Part shown: in pieces, positions 9,180 through 19,584 of the stretch
Layout of the letters: each line of letters starts with the position of its first letter
Numbering within the stretch: the stretch's first letter is position 1
Origin: Conchocele bisecta
Lineage: Eukaryota > Mollusca > Bivalvia > Lucinida > Thyasiridae
Reading direction: 5' to 3'
DNA length: 64,000 nt
NCBI GenBank assembly: GCA_029237695.1
Contig: CM055280.1
Coordinates: forward strand, 33,266,616 to 33,330,615
Program-made: the position numbers and the translations under genes
The notes under the pieces: model-generated
Database searches by the model: none
What the model was told of the DNA's origin: nothing
Seen by the model: the letters and a program-made list of their open reading frames with translations, nothing else

Positions 9180-9605
9180 ATTTTTTTTAATAACTGATTT
9201 GTTGGTTGGTTGGTTGTTGATTGGTTGGTTGTATGGGTGGTTGGTGGGTTGATTGATTGATTGGTTGGTTGATTGGATGGTTGGTTGATTGGTTGGTTGT
9301 TTGGGTGGTTGATAGGTTGATTGATTGTTTGTTTGATTGGTTGGTTTGTTGTTTGATTTATTGATTGATTGATTGATTGGTGGGTTGATTGGTTGGTTGT
9401 TTGGGTGGTTGGTAGGTTGATTGATTGTTTGTTTGAGTGGTTGGTTGGTTTGTTGTTTGATTGATTGCTTGATTAATGGATTGATTGATTGGTGGGTTGA
9501 TTGGTTGGTTGTTTGGGTGGTTGGTAGGTTCATTGATTGTTTGTTTGAGTGGCTGGATGGTTTGTTGTTTGATTGATTGCTTGATTAATGGATTGATTGA
9601 TTGGA
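9180..9605. repeat. GGTT/GATT tandem repeat with higher-order units
   Basis: Mixed GGTTGGTT and GATTGATT blocks. A unit of about 115 bp (GATTGGTTGGTTGTTTGGGT and on to GATTGATTGCTTGATTAATG) recurs. Long frames encoding NQPTNQ-type repeats on the minus strand come from this and are not genes. Confidence 0.9.
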
Positions 9606-10019
9606 GTTTTATATCCGCAACCAATTTATGCTAATGTCACAGGGTGAGAACATACCAACCAATATTGTACAGGTATATCATTAAATTGTATGTTTATACT
9701 AGATTTATTCCTACCGTATGTATCGTATATACGTATGGATATCATTCATATATTTGTATAATATTTGTATAGTTTGTTTGCATAATGTAAAAAACAAACG
9801 GTATTATATCATGATACGTTACAACAAACCAACATTATTCGAACATACGATATGCTCATTAAATATACCAATATTATATGTATACGGTATGCATACGATA
9901 TTGATATAATTTATACAAATAGGTAATCAGCAGAAAAGCCCTACTGTTCATACCATGCATGATGCTAACAAGCATATTATATAATGAACGTGGTATAATT
10001 AAGTGTTACGCACATCTGG
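9606..10019. other. AT-rich spacer, nothing recognised
   Basis: High AT with short ATACGTA and TATGT motifs; no recognised repeat or coding signal. Confidence 0.6.
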
Positions 10020-10265
10020 AAGTGTTCTAAGCCTGCGACAATTGTCGTCTGCTGTTGCTTTTATATCTTGCCTTATTTCTCAATAAAAACATGGTTTGAC
10101 AGCACTTCAGAATCATTTCCGAAGGAAGGAAATGATTCTGAAGTGCTGTCAAAGCATGTTGTAAATTATTCTAAAGTGCTGTCAAAGCATGTTTTTGATG
10201 ATAAAAATGGAAAATAGAAAATAAACAGCAGACTGTAAAAAAATAAGATAGCGGTTAAGTGTTAA
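10020..10265. repeat. Family B element, left end worn
   Basis: ACAATTGTCGTCTGCTGTTG starts the readable part. The core has four extra bases at its centre (TTCCGAAGGAAGGAAAT). The right end is AGATAGCGGTTAAGTGTTAA. Confidence 0.75.
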
Positions 10266-10754
10266 TAATACCGTCATTTCATAATTGTTCTCTAAGAAGT
10301 CGGTAGCTGTCATCGAGTGCACTACACGTGTAAGTAATTACTACACGTGTAAGTAATTTCATAGTTTGCAGGAATTAAGAAGTCTTGGGAAATAGTTTAT
10401 CAGAATTAAGCAGCCTTTAGAAAATATAACACCATAATTTTATCGCATGTACTGGCAATTTATTCTGTGCAGCTGTACAGTTTGTAATTAGTCAGTGCCG
10501 CAAAATAATAGCTTCCAGCCGATGTCTACAGCAAAAAAAACAATCGCGAAATCTGACGTTTGAAGCAGTAAATTGTAAAGGGTTTTGTAGAGAATGGTGG
10601 GAAATTTTGTTAAATTATTATAGGAATGTATCAACAGCATTTGTTGTTAATGCATATGACAGACGGATGGACATACAAAAGGATGGATATGGTGCATATT
10701 AGTACCCCAAAATAATGTTTAGAGTACACAAATATATATCCTGGGGACCTCTTG
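10266..10754. other. Spacer with a small direct repeat
   Basis: ACTACACGTGTAAGTAATT occurs twice in tandem (about 10320-10357). The part near 10650 contains CAGACGGATGGACATAC followed by GTACCCCAAAATAA, like 61690-61760. No gene is seen. Confidence 0.6.
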
Positions 10755-11170
10755 GTTTGTGTTTGTTTGTTTGTTTATTGGTGTTTAACAGCCTATCAAC
10801 AGCTACGATCTTGTAAGGCCGTGCAAACGGGTTTGATCCCGTTTTAACCTGCTGCATTGGGGGGAAAATCCAAAAATCAAAACGGAATATTTACATCGAG
10901 AAAAAATATATTCCGCCCTGAAATTAGAATAACCTGACCTGGTGCCAGGTCCATACCACACCAGTCACTTGGCCCCTTCCCCAAAATAAGACTATGAATA
11001 ATAGTAATTAATACTCATATAATTAAGGGGTATAACCAGATTCAACTGTGACATACAAAATGCCAATGACGTATATATATGAGGGTCAAACCCGGTCTCC
11101 TGTCGGAATTCCGGTATAGATGAACCCCGATTGTTGAACTACCCGTCGCGTATTCCTGGCCAACCACCCA
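10755..11170 (+). mobile_element. S1-related SINE-like element, long copy
   Basis: GTTTGTTTGTTTATTGGTGT, TTAACAGCCTATCAACAGCT, then GGGTTTGATCCCG, GGAATATTTACATCGAG, TGACCTGGTGCCAGGTCCAT and AGGGTCAAACCCGGTCTC. The same order of blocks is found at 26222-26765. It has no coding frame; the retrotransposon class is inferred. Confidence 0.65.
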
Positions 11171-11248
11171 CTCCTGGTTTGTGATTTGAGTCTAAGGATA
11201 CGATAATTTTTGTAAAACAAAATCTCGTTATTTTGTTTATTTGTCCAT

Positions 11249-11350
11249 GAGTTACCACTCATTTGAACTGTCTCTTTGAGATGGTTCAAACGAGTAGTAA
11301 CAAACAACATATACCTTCGAGATGAAATGAAGAAAATACAGATTTTTTCT
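11249..11350. repeat. Family A core and right arm, worn
   Basis: GTTACCACTCATTTGAACTG, then TCTCTTTGAGATGGTTC and GTAGTAACAAACAACATATA; neither TTAA terminus is recognisable. Confidence 0.65.
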
Positions 11351-11398
11351 CATAAAAATTGTGTTGGATTGGTCTCGAATTAGTCATACATCTGAATT

Positions 11399-11470
11399 AC
11401 AGTGGGACCTCACTGAAACCCGACCCCCTGGGGACCACCCAGGGTGTTGGGTTTGACAGGTTCCACTATA
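11399..11470. repeat. Family M core
   Basis: TTACAGTGGGACCTCACTGA faces GGTTTGACAGGTTCCACTAT around CCCCTGGGGACCACCCAGGG. Only the palindromic front part of M (see 14421-14640) is present. Confidence 0.7.
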
Positions 11471-12061
11471 CTATTCAGTGATACCAAGTTACACATTATC
11501 ACGTGAGCGACGGCATGGTGCAAATGAGATTTCTCATTATACCCGTTATCTCAACTGATATTCACAAACGCTATGTGTTTGCACTTACAAAACAATCTGC
11601 ACTATCTGCAATATCTTATGCGCAGCAATTCACAAATTTCACGACGATGACTCATCCGTTAGACTAGTCGTTAAACGATATCCCTCTTCCGAAGAAAGCA
11701 ACATTATGCCATAAAATGCAATAAATGCGTAAAATAGTTATCGAAGGAAAGTCGAAAGTCTGGGTAACTGTGGGTCTAAACGTGTCAATAAATAATGTTT
11801 TTTTTACAGAACAGCGTGAATCACGGAAGTTCAAACGGCAGAGTTTGATATGAGGATCATCATTGGGTATAACATTCAATGTAAGAAATCATTTCTCCCT
11901 ATTTCCAGTATGTTCCCTTTGTGACTTGGATTTCACATTTGAGTACACATGCCAATCAAAGAAGAATGTTTTTGGCAATTAGATAATGTGGCCAGGTTAT
12001 AGACTACCTACCTCAGTGTTTCTTTGAGATTAATATCGACCCTGGGTCCCACCATGACCCA
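11471..12061. other. Spacer, nothing recognised
   Basis: No hairpin, no tandem repeat and no convincing frame. Confidence 0.55.
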
Positions 12062-12470
12062 GTGAACTGTGACTGGGACTGGAGAAATGGGGCTTAGGTT
12101 AGTGCCATGAATGGGAAAAAATATCCGGCAAGGCTCAAGAATTTCTTTATTTCTCATCAGAAGTATATGTTGTGACCACTCATTTGAACCGTCTCGCCGA
12201 GACGGTTCAAATGAGTGGTCACAACATATACTTTGGTTCAGAAATAAGGAAAATAGATAGAGAATCCCGTTTCTGTGCCGTGCCAGATATTTTTTCCCAT
12301 TCACGGCACTCACCTACTATTCTATTTATCCCGTCAACACATTCAAATGGCTGTAAAATGCAAAAATAGTATTGACTGGATATCAAAAATGTTTCACGGC
12401 ACCGTGTTTCACGGCACATACGCACTGTGTTGACGGGATAAATGGTTTTTCTGCGACCAGTGTAGATCTA
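12062..12470. repeat. Family F element interrupted by family L
   Basis: CTGTGACTGGGACTGGAGAA and ATGGGGCTTA (to 12095) continue after the insertion as GGTTTTTCTGCGACCAGTGT at 12445. In other F copies these two pieces are contiguous. Only the left third of F is present. Confidence 0.7.
12096..12442. mobile_element. Family L element inserted in family F
   Basis: GGTTAGTGCCATGAATGGG to GTGTTGACGGGATAAAT. It carries the A-type hairpin (TCATTTGAACCGTCTCGCCG and its complement, about 12168-12233) and the GTGCCGTGAAACA/TTTCACGGCAC part. Confidence 0.8.
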
Positions 12471-12737
12471 GCTACAATAATTTGCCTCCAAAATGTTATC
12501 TACAGCTACAATTTGACCCATTCAAAAAATGTGAGCAACCGAAGTGCATACCCAAACCTGTTGATCTTATGTCGAAATTTAGTAAACTGTATATTTTATA
12601 CCTTTAAACAAATAATCTTTGAAGTAGAACTAGTAAATTGCCAAAAATAATAACAGGGAAATCATGTTCCCAATTAGTGAACCAAAACATCTGTAATTAC
12701 GGGAGCTAATGAATGGATCAGTGAAATAAGGGGGCAA

Positions 12738-12862
12738 ATAAAACGTCTCGACGAGATGGTTCAAGATGGTGGTCACGACATATACTTCTAAGCACATGTA
12801 AAGAAGATATTTATGATTTTCCACAAAGAACATGGCCTATCGTCAGCAAGAAATGAGTTATC
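12738..12862. repeat. Family A right half
   Basis: AACGTCTCGACGAGATGGTT, then GGTGGTCACGACATATACTT and AGCAAGAAATGAGTTA. The left arm is missing, so the break is again at the hairpin centre. Confidence 0.7.
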
Positions 12863-13132
12863 CAACAGCAAAATCTGATATCCTGAGACACAACATGCCA
12901 ACAGGTGACAGCAGTGACGAACAATCAAATTGACGATATGGAAGCCAAAAACAATTTTTCATTGCGGTAAGCAAAGAAGTTATCTTTGGCTATATATTTA
13001 TGAAATTCATAGAATTACGCAAGGTTATCTCCGGAATCTGGCCCAGCCATAAAGATTGTCTGGGGGTCATTTTATCTGTCACCTGTGTTGAAATTGACAC
13101 AATCACGCAGGTGTCATCAGTGTCTATATATA

Positions 13133-13618
13133 TGGAATAGTAGGTTAGTGCCGTGAATGGGAAAAAATATCCGGCAAGTCTCTAGAATTTCTTTATTTCT
13201 CATCAGAAGTATATGTTGTGACCATTCATTTGAACCGTCTCGCCGAGACGGTTCAAATGAGTGGTCACAACATATACTTTGGTTCAGAAATAAGGAAAAT
13301 AGATAGAGAATAGTAGGTTAGTGTCGTGAATGGGAAAAAAATTCTGGCAAGGCTCAGGAAACGGGATGGACGAGGCTCTGTCGAGCACATCCCGTTTCCG
13401 TGCCACGCCAGATATTTTTCCCATTCACGGCACTAACCTACCATTCTATTTATCCCGTCAACACCAACAAATGGCTTTAAAATGCAAACAAAAATAACCC
13501 CAGCCACCGCACATATTCATACACAGTAATTAGGTCATATTGACAGGGTATCAAAAATGTTTCACGGCACTGTGTTTCACAGCACATACTTTCTGTGTTG
13601 ACGGGATAAATATAGAAT
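13133..13618. mobile_element. Family L element, long copy
   Basis: Order: TAGTAGGTTAGTGCCGTGAA, A-type hairpin, TAGTAGGTTAGTGTCGTGAA, palindrome with GGAAACGGGATGGACGAGGC, CACGGCACTAACCTACCATT, then TTATCCCGTCAACACCAAC to GTGTTGACGGGATAAA. About 55 bp near 13495-13550 are absent from the copy at 12096. Confidence 0.8.
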
Positions 13619-13636
13619 AGGGGTTCTGGGACATAG

Positions 13637-13855
13637 GGTGGTCGGATTAGCTCGGTAGGTAGAGCGTCGGACTGCGGATCGGGAGACCCCAGTTTCGATT
13701 CCCACCTCCACCGCAGCGAATGGTCGATTCGGCTTGTCCTTGGGCAAGACAACTTCGTGCTAGCCTAGTCCTATCGAATGGGAACTTAAATAGTCGGTCC
13801 CGACATGCAAGGTCATCGAGCCAGTGCCGTCGTTAAATCAAAGTGTTTACATTTT
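13637..13855 (+). mobile_element. S3 tRNA-derived SINE
   Basis: GTCGGATTAGCTCGGTAGGT and AGAGCGTCGGACTGCGGATC resemble a tRNA D arm and anticodon arm. AGTTTCGATTCCCACC is the T arm (B box-like TTCGATTCC). The body (TTCGGCTTGTCCTTGGGCAA, GACAACTTCGTGCTAG) follows. It is a retroposed tRNA-like head with an unrelated tail. Confidence 0.7.
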
Positions 13856-13903
13856 CTGGGACATAATTTTCATTTTCCGTCATAGCCTTCTAAATAAACA
13901 ATT

Positions 13904-14012
13904 TTAACTCTTTTAGCGGTGAAAATAATATCCAACAAATTATGAGTACCGTATGTTTCTTATTTCTCTCTGTAAATATGTCTTGGAATTTCATTAGAAT
14001 TGCGTCCTCTGG
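13904..14012. repeat. Family C left half
   Basis: TTAACTCTTTTAGCGGTGAA, then TTATTTCTCTCTGTAAATAT and GTCTTGGAATTTCATTAGAA, ending at GTCCTC, the centre of the C hairpin. The right arm is absent. A full copy is at 24709-24944. Confidence 0.8.
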
Positions 14013-14041
14013 TATTTTCCATGGGCTGTATTGGTTCAAAT

Positions 14042-14240
14042 CAGGAGATTCAGGGATTCCGCTGGCGATCGCCACTTTCGCAATTGGCGATAAAAATAAA
14101 CAATTGGCGATAAAAAAATACAATTTTCTGGAAAAAAAAGAAGTTTTTTTTTCGAAAATTGTAATTTGTTATCGCCAATTGTTTTATTTTTTTTGAAGTG
14201 GTGATTTTTTTTTTCCCCAGCAGAATCCCTGGAGATTGAC
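14042..14240. repeat. Foldback element with GGCGATAAAAA arms
   Basis: GGAGATTCAGGGATTCCGCT and CCAGCAGAATCCCTGGAGAT are inverted ends. Inside, CAATTGGCGATAAAAAAATA and ACAATTTTC face GAAAATTGTAATTTGTTATC and GCCAATTG. The inner arm resembles the loop sequence of the H copies at 25254 and 31489. Confidence 0.75.
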
Positions 14241-14369
14241 ACGAAATTTGGCAACTGCTATCAGTGTAGAATCGTTACGTACTTCAGTTCAGGGTCTTCC
14301 CAAGTTTACATGTAAATTAGTTGTGTGAAAACCAAGAAGGCGAACAGAGGATAAAAAGTTCATAGATAC

Positions 14370-14810
14370 TGGTTCACTAAACTTTGTACGACTAAAATGT
14401 TTGTAAGTGCAAAATTATGATACAGTGAAACCTCTCTAAACCGGATACCCTGGGAGGTCCCAGAGTGTCCGGCTTAGAGAGGTTTCACTGTAAATCATTC
14501 ATTTGACCATTTTGAGCCATAGCTGTGTGTTATGTGATCATGAACAGAGATTATCCCTCAAGATAAATGACCGAGAATATCTCGTCAAAAATAAGATCAC
14601 AGCTATTTTCTGGTGTTCGGTTTAGAGAGGGTCTACTGTAGTATACAAATTTCACATTAAAAATATTTTCTTGTAAACAAGTATTAGATTTACATTTATT
14701 GATCATAGGCTGCTCAATAAATATAAATTCATCAATTAAAATTTCCAGACGATCTTAAATTTGCACTTACGAACATTTTAGTCGTACAAAGTTTAGTGAA
14801 ACAACCGCCC
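14370..14810. repeat. Family G element split by family M
   Basis: TTCACTAAACTTTGTACGAC to GCAAAATTATGA precedes the M insertion. TACAAATTTCACATTAAAAA, a shortened core, and the right end TTTAGTGAAACAACCGCC follow it. Intact G copies read straight across this point. Confidence 0.85.
14421..14640. mobile_element. Family M TA-flanked element nested in G
   Basis: Starts TACAGTGAAACCTCTCTAAA and ends TTTAGAGAGGGTCTACTGTA. The front 70 bp form their own palindrome around CCTGGGAGGTCCCAG. With TA at both ends and an interrupted G sequence, insertion at a TA is supported, as for Tc1/mariner or pogo-type elements (inference). Confidence 0.85.
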
Positions 14811-15297
14811 TGGTTCTTTTTCCAGGTTATTTGCAAGCGCTGTGTATTACACTGAAATTCGGCACCAGTAAATTAAGTTAAGACATACGTTTTGTTAAAT
14901 CGTTATTGATAATAAAATGGCAAGATGAACCGATACACTGCATATTAATTCCAGTTTACAATCAATCAAAAATGTTTTTTCCTTGACTTTCTCTGATCTC
15001 GAGTTAATTAAGACCAGATCAAATTGCTTTGACACTATAAATCTGATTATTTGGGACTGGTATTTTTTAATCAGTCTTGACATGATGACCGAATTTTCAG
15101 ATTTTCTTTGACAGTTCAGTGTAGAAACGTTTGGGAGTACGTTAAACCCATTCACTTTTTTTCTTCCAGGAATATTATTATTTCCTCAATTCTTGGAAGT
15201 TATTTGTCTGTTTTGTCATTATAATTCCCCAATTTACATTTAGTTTCACTCTAAATTTCCATATATGCTGGGTAAGAACAACTGGAAATAATTTTTG
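14811..15297. other. Spacer, nothing recognised
   Basis: No repeat or coding feature identified. Confidence 0.55.
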
Positions 15298-15420
15298 CTA
15301 TTTTTCTTATTTGAACCGTCTCAGCAGCGAGACGGTTCTAATGAGTGGTAACAACATATACTTCGATGCATAATTAAGAGGATTCTTTTTTTTTGGAAAA
15401 ATTGTGTAGTCTCATAATAT
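15298..15420. repeat. Family A fragment
   Basis: TTATTTGAACCGTCTCAGCA, GCGAGACGGTTCTAATGAGT, then GGTAACAACATATACTTCGA; the left arm is shortened. Confidence 0.7.
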
Positions 15421-15426
15421 AATGGA

Positions 15427-15793
15427 TTAACCGTTTCACCCCTAAATAACTGGAATGGATTTTGATATGTTAATTTTGCAGCTAATCCCAGTGAAAATCA
15501 TAATCCAATTTTCACAAAATGATTTTCAGACTACCTAGTCCCTTTATGAAAAGTGAGTGTTTTTGTTCTGAAAAATATGAAAATTACTCTCAAAAGTGCA
15601 GATCCTGAGGAGCACATCCCGTTTCTGTGCCGCGCCAGATATTTTTTCCCATTCACGGCACTCACCTACTATTCTATTTATCCCGTCAACACATTCAAAT
15701 GGCTGTAAAATACAAAAATAGTATTGACTGGATATCAAAAATGTTTCACGGCACCGTGTTTCACGGCAAATACGCACTGTGTTGACGGGATAA
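15427..15793. repeat. Chimera: left half of D joined to right part of L
   Basis: TTAACCGTTTCACCCCTAAA and on to AGTGCAGATCCTGAGGAG is D up to its hairpin. From 15617 (CACATCCCGTTTCTGTGCC) to GTTGACGGGATAA it is family L. The D right arm is missing. Confidence 0.75.
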
Positions 15794-16359
15794 TATATTT
15801 ATTACACTCTTGCAAATATATTTATTACACTCTTTATTACACTTTTACAAATTATTTGCACAGGTTCTGTTGTGAGAGAAAACCCGTAATCAACTCCTTA
15901 CAAATAATACACAGGGAAGAGAACACCCGTAATTACACGCATGTTTTCCTGGAAACCACAAGCTAACATGTAAAATGTTTAATTTGTATTACAGTAAAAA
16001 TAAAGTTATCTGAAAACTTGAAGAGGATCTTGACTAATCTACAATTTTAATGTGAGTGAACACATTCCAAAAATTCACTCAAATATATCTAGTTCATATA
16101 AACAGCTGCGTAATTTGGATTCCAAACAGTTTACATGCCGTCACATTGACTTCACACAAAGTGACGTCGGCTTCCGAGTAAACGACTAGTTCGCTTTGCT
16201 TACTCGTTGTTTACGCAGAAACCGACGTACACTAATGTATTATTTCCCGCACGATGAAATGTCCTCTATCTATTTTCAAGTAGTCATGTTCGGCAATTAT
16301 CATGGACATTGTGACTTTGTCTTGAAAATTTCATACATGATTGTTCCACCAAAAACATA
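15794..16359. other. Spacer with a weak hairpin
   Basis: GTCGGCTTCCGAGTAAACGA (about 16167) faces TTGTTTACGCAGAAACCGAC (about 16208) with several mismatches. Short TATTTATTACACTC repeats lie near 15795-15840. No gene is seen. Confidence 0.5.
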
Positions 16360-16717
16360 TTATAGGAATGAATGGCCTTTTTGTGGAATTTATCGGGGTA
16401 TAAATTTGGAAAAGTCGCGGGAATACTGGACGAAGGCCAGAAGGCCTCGTCCAGTATTCCCGCGACTTTTCCAAGTTTATATCCCCAATAAATTCAACAA
16501 AAAGGCCATTCATTCCTTATAATTCCAGCATTTGAAATAAATTCATCAAGAAAATGTGTTTATTTTTCGTTTTCTTAAGAATTATTTTAACTGCGCCTGA
16601 CGGTTACGGAAAGTAGTTTGGCATGGAGTTTACTGGGATATAAAATTTGGACGGAGACTTGCAATGGACCAATCAAATGTTAGGGAATTGTGTAAATATT
16701 TTTGTGCTGGAATTATC
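16360..16717. mobile_element. Family H element, full copy
   Basis: TATTATAGGAATGAATGGCC, a palindrome over GGCCAGAAGGCC, then ATTCCTTATAATTCCAGCAT. An extension with CTCAAGAATT-like sequence and GACGGTTACGGAAAGTAGTT follows, ending GTGCTGGAATTAT. The two ends are inverted (ATAATTCCAGCA). Confidence 0.85.
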
Positions 16718-16898
16718 AACCAGTGAAGCACACAATCTTCAAATCATTTTGCTTATGGCTTATTTCATTGATAAAATGGTGATAAATGTCACAAAAATAT
16801 TTGGCAAAATCATCCGTTGCTCCGTTTTTATAATTTTTTACAAGCTATTTTTATTCTTTCTCTGGGGAAGTATAATTATTAAATATAAACAACTTAAT

Positions 16899-17144
16899 TG
16901 TGACTGCGACTGGAGAAAAGGGGCTTATGGGATTTGTGACCAGTGTAGCTCCTGATCAAATAGCACACTCCTGCAGCCCGATAACGCATATATATTGCTT
17001 GTTAGCGGCAAGATGGGCACAGTTTCATTAATGGAATTGTCAACAGTGCAGATCATGATCAGACTGTGTGGATGCACAGGCTGATCTGGATCTACACATG
17101 TTGCAAAACCCCATAAGCCCACAAAAATACTGCCAGAGCCATAC
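16899..17144. repeat. Family F element
   Basis: TGTGACTGCGACTGGAGAAA to CCATAAGCCCACAAAAATAC, ending near CAGAGCC. The middle keeps GTGTAGCTCCTGATCAAATA and AACAGTGCAGATCATGATCA. Confidence 0.75.
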
Positions 17145-17394
17145 TGGTCGCAAATATTACTCATCCCTTTCGTTTATCTTATATTTAATGGCTGGAATGT
17201 TATCCCATCCCATCTTTATTTTATTCAACCCTGCATTTAAGTGCACACAGAAATACAATCCATGCACAGGAGTGCATCTCAGCATGGGTCACTTTTGATG
17301 TCTATTGCGCACATTGACTGCAGAATTATTTGAAAGTGCTAAGAAAATATTAATCTACATATTATTTAAAATTTGATAAAAAGAAATGGCGTAA

Positions 17395-17925
17395 TAAATT
17401 TCAACCCCGCTATAACACTATTCAGTATAACACAGTTTTTTTTATACCACATTATGAAGTCATGACTCCCAAATGTTCAGTTTTACTATACGTTCCATAC
17501 AATTACTATGGATATTACGGAGCCCCACAGGGGACATGGATTTTTGTTATTAATTCGTTCCCATGAAATGACAATTTGTTCCCTCAATTTAACAATTCGT
17601 TCCCACAAAATGACAATTCGTTCCCGTGAAATGACAATTCGTTCCCTCAATTTAACAATTTGTTCCCTCAAATTAACAATTCGTTCCCACGATATAACAA
17701 TTCGTTATTCCGTGGGAACGAATTGTTAAATTAAGGGAACAAATGTTAATTTGTGGGAACGAATTGTTAAATTCAGGGAACAAATTGTTTTTTCGTGGGA
17801 ACGAATTAACAAAAAAAAGGAATTCTACGTCCCCTGCGGGTCTCTGTAGGATATAACATTATATCAATTATAACACAGTGGGTTCCAATTAGCCCTAGTC
17901 ATAGTGTTATATACATGATAAAGGG
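17395..17925. repeat. TATAACAC-rich element hosting the inverted 21-bp arrays
   Basis: CCCGCTATAACACTATTCAG on the left and TAGTGTTATATACATG on the right flank a family I insertion (17515-17848). TATAACATTATATCAATTAT and AACACAGTGGGTTCC resemble the edge of TA-flanked elements. Class uncertain. Confidence 0.4.
17515..17848. repeat. Family I: two inverted arrays of a 21-bp unit
   Basis: The left array repeats ACAATTCGTTCCC plus 8 variable bases eight to nine times. The right array is the complement (GGGAACGAATTGTTAAATT). Ends TACGGAGCCCCACAGGGGAC and GTCCCCTGCGGGTCTCTGTA are inverted. Because the unit is 21 bp, all frames give 7-residue repeats (REQIVKL), which are not proteins. Confidence 0.9.
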
Positions 17926-17935
17926 GTTTAAGTGT

Positions 17936-18045
17936 ATTGACAAACACTCTAGATCCAGACGAGACGGCTTGTTACAAGCCGGCTCGTCTGGATCTACAGT
18001 GTTTGAAAATACTTACTTTATCATCTGTATGGCTGAAACGGTTAA
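17936..18045. repeat. Family D fragment with perfect core
   Basis: TCTAGATCCAGACGAGACGG, CTTGTTACAAG and CCGGCTCGTCTGGATCTACA form the hairpin. The end is ATGGCTGAAACGGTTAA. Confidence 0.7.
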
Positions 18046-18085
18046 TTATCTGAGACACATTGATACTCGAAGAGCAAATATTTCC

Positions 18086-18315
18086 TTAACCCATTACAGA
18101 CGGGATACACTTTTAGTAGTATGAACCTTTTGAGAGAAAAATATCCCTATTTTCTTTATATCCTTTCGAAAGTATATGTTGTTACCACTCATTTGAACCG
18201 TCTCAACGAGACGGTTCAAATGAGTGGTAACAACATATACCTTTATCGATGAATGAACAAAATAATGAGATTTTTTCAACAAAAATCGGAGCATTCTCAG
18301 CATGAAATGGGTTAA
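18086..18315. mobile_element. Family A palindromic TTAA element, full reference copy
   Basis: Left end TTAACCCATTACAGACGGGA, right end CAGCATGAAATGGGTTAA. The centre is a perfect stem: AGTATATGTTGTTACCACTC, ATTTGAACCGTCTCAACGAG, then the complement to ACATATAC. About 230 bp, no protein. TTAA at both edges fits a TTAA-specific transposase supplied from elsewhere (inference). Confidence 0.9.
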
Positions 18316-18878
18316 TTGCTTACTTATGATCTTGTGCCATGATACGAAATCCTTATACATTGTGTACCAACTATTATTAAAAAATAGTGAAATTCACCAT
18401 GGGAGTTCGTATATTTGAATTACTTCTGAAAGTTACAGAATTGGGTTCATTAAAATAATATTACTGGATATAATTTTCTCAAAATCGTTTATAAAACATT
18501 TACAGAAACAATCTGATAAGGATATATTGACCTTCTGTCATTTCCACATGTGTTCTTATCAACCCAGTTTTTCCCAATAAGGCCATAAAAGAGTACTTTG
18601 GTTCTCAGATATCGCTGCATCAGAAAAACTGTGTGTCAAGCTTTGCCGATCAATAAAAAACACTACCATGCAAAAATATGTTAAAGGTACATGCACACGC
18701 AGCAGGTTACACTGTACTACTACTTTTCATTTTCTGTCATGCCTTATATGAGCCATTTGTCTACCCACTAACAAGTTATTTTCAATTACGGCGCGTGTTA
18801 ATTGGTGTTAAATCGCATTTTATATGCCGCGACCAGAAAGGGTATTTTCCGACCTCGTGCTATTTTTACCAATACGAG

Positions 18879-19112
18879 TCACATGACATGGTCAATCATA
18901 TCACATCTTTGACATGCGCAGTGAAGTATCGGAAGCTGAGAAGAAAAATCTCTGTTCGAGTCCAAATCTAAATCTCCACGTAACTCTTTCCATTTGGTGA
19001 TCTGGTCGCCAATATTAACCACTCTCTCTCTGTACGGCCTGTCCCTCAGACATTTTGCCTTTTTTTTGGCCTACGCCGTTTCATACAATTTCCGCCTTGG
19101 ACGTTTCGACAT
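18879..19112 (-). pseudogene. Coding-like fragment with in-frame stop, inside the TTAA element
   Basis: From ATG at 19112 the frame reads MSKRPRRKLYETA, a TAG stop, then AKKKAKCLRDRPYRERVVNI, GDQITKWKELRGDLDLDSNR and DFSSQL before drifting to a stop at 18879. The basic start and the pattern NIGDQITKWKELRGDL followed by DSNRDF are plainly protein-like. I have a sense of similar N termini in uncharacterised invertebrate proteins but cannot name the family. The amber codon at position 14 and the abrupt loss of similarity after about 58 codons indicate a decayed first exon or processed piece. It is transcribed away from the CpG-rich stretch at 19140-19250. Confidence 0.6.
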
Positions 19113-19163
19113 GTTGATATTCTTGTTTACATATTGGGAAGCCTACTGGCGCGCGTAGTATAC

Positions 19164-19175
19164 TGCGCATGCGCA
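19164..19175. promoter_or_regulatory. TGCGCATGCGCA palindrome (NRF-1-type site)
   Basis: The 12-bp palindrome matches the consensus bound by nuclear respiratory factor 1 in animals. It lies 52 bp upstream of the ATG of the fragment, in a locally CpG-rich part (GGCGCGCGTAG, CCGCGCGTCGC). It probably belongs to a captured promoter; activity cannot be judged. Confidence 0.5.
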
Positions 19176-19584
19176 CCGCAAGCCGTGATGTGAAAGTCGT
19201 CGTCCCCGCACATTATCAAAATAGACTTTTACCGCCGCGCGTCGCTAACAGTAAACTGATAATTAATAAATAATTATATTTGTATAGTGGGCACTCGTAA
19301 TTTTTAGAACTGGTGGAATAGTGACATAATTATACACTTATTTAATTCCTATAAAGAACATTTTGTGCCTAATGCGTGGGCATGTACCTTTAAATCCAAT
19401 CATGTCTGACGAAAATCTGATGATTTTTCGCGTCTAGAGAGGTTATAATAATGTAATATAACACATATGCGAGACGAAATCAGAGACGAACATCTGAACC
19501 AAACAAAAATATATTTAAAAAATCCGCCTACACGGTCACATCCCGCAAACCCTGGTTCTGAGAACCAAAGCACTTGTTCATGGC

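Larger units (their letters stand above)
18685..19389. mobile_element. 705-bp TTAA-flanked element carrying a gene fragment
   Basis: TTAA (18681-18684) precedes AGGTACATGCACACGCA, and the complement TGCGTGGGCATGTACCT precedes TTAA (19390-19393); the 17-bp ends differ at one base. The sister repeat at 56861-56880 reads through the site without the insert (AAATATGTTGAATCCAATCA), so it is an insertion at TTAA. It has no transposase and is non-autonomous. A second right end is at 49537-49582. piggyBac-type mobilisation is inferred from TTAA. Confidence 0.9.

Noticed and set aside
9174..9624. Long minus-strand frames rich in NQPTNQ
   Set aside because: Derived from the GGTT/GATT tandem repeat; no codon or domain evidence.
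14895..15155. Minus-strand frame of 86 residues
   Set aside because: No domain, no splice context, composition typical of non-coding AT-rich sequence.
17486..17729. Heptad-like REQIVKL proteins, suggesting a coiled coil
   Set aside because: The 21-bp DNA unit forces a 7-residue period in every frame, on both strands and in both arrays.
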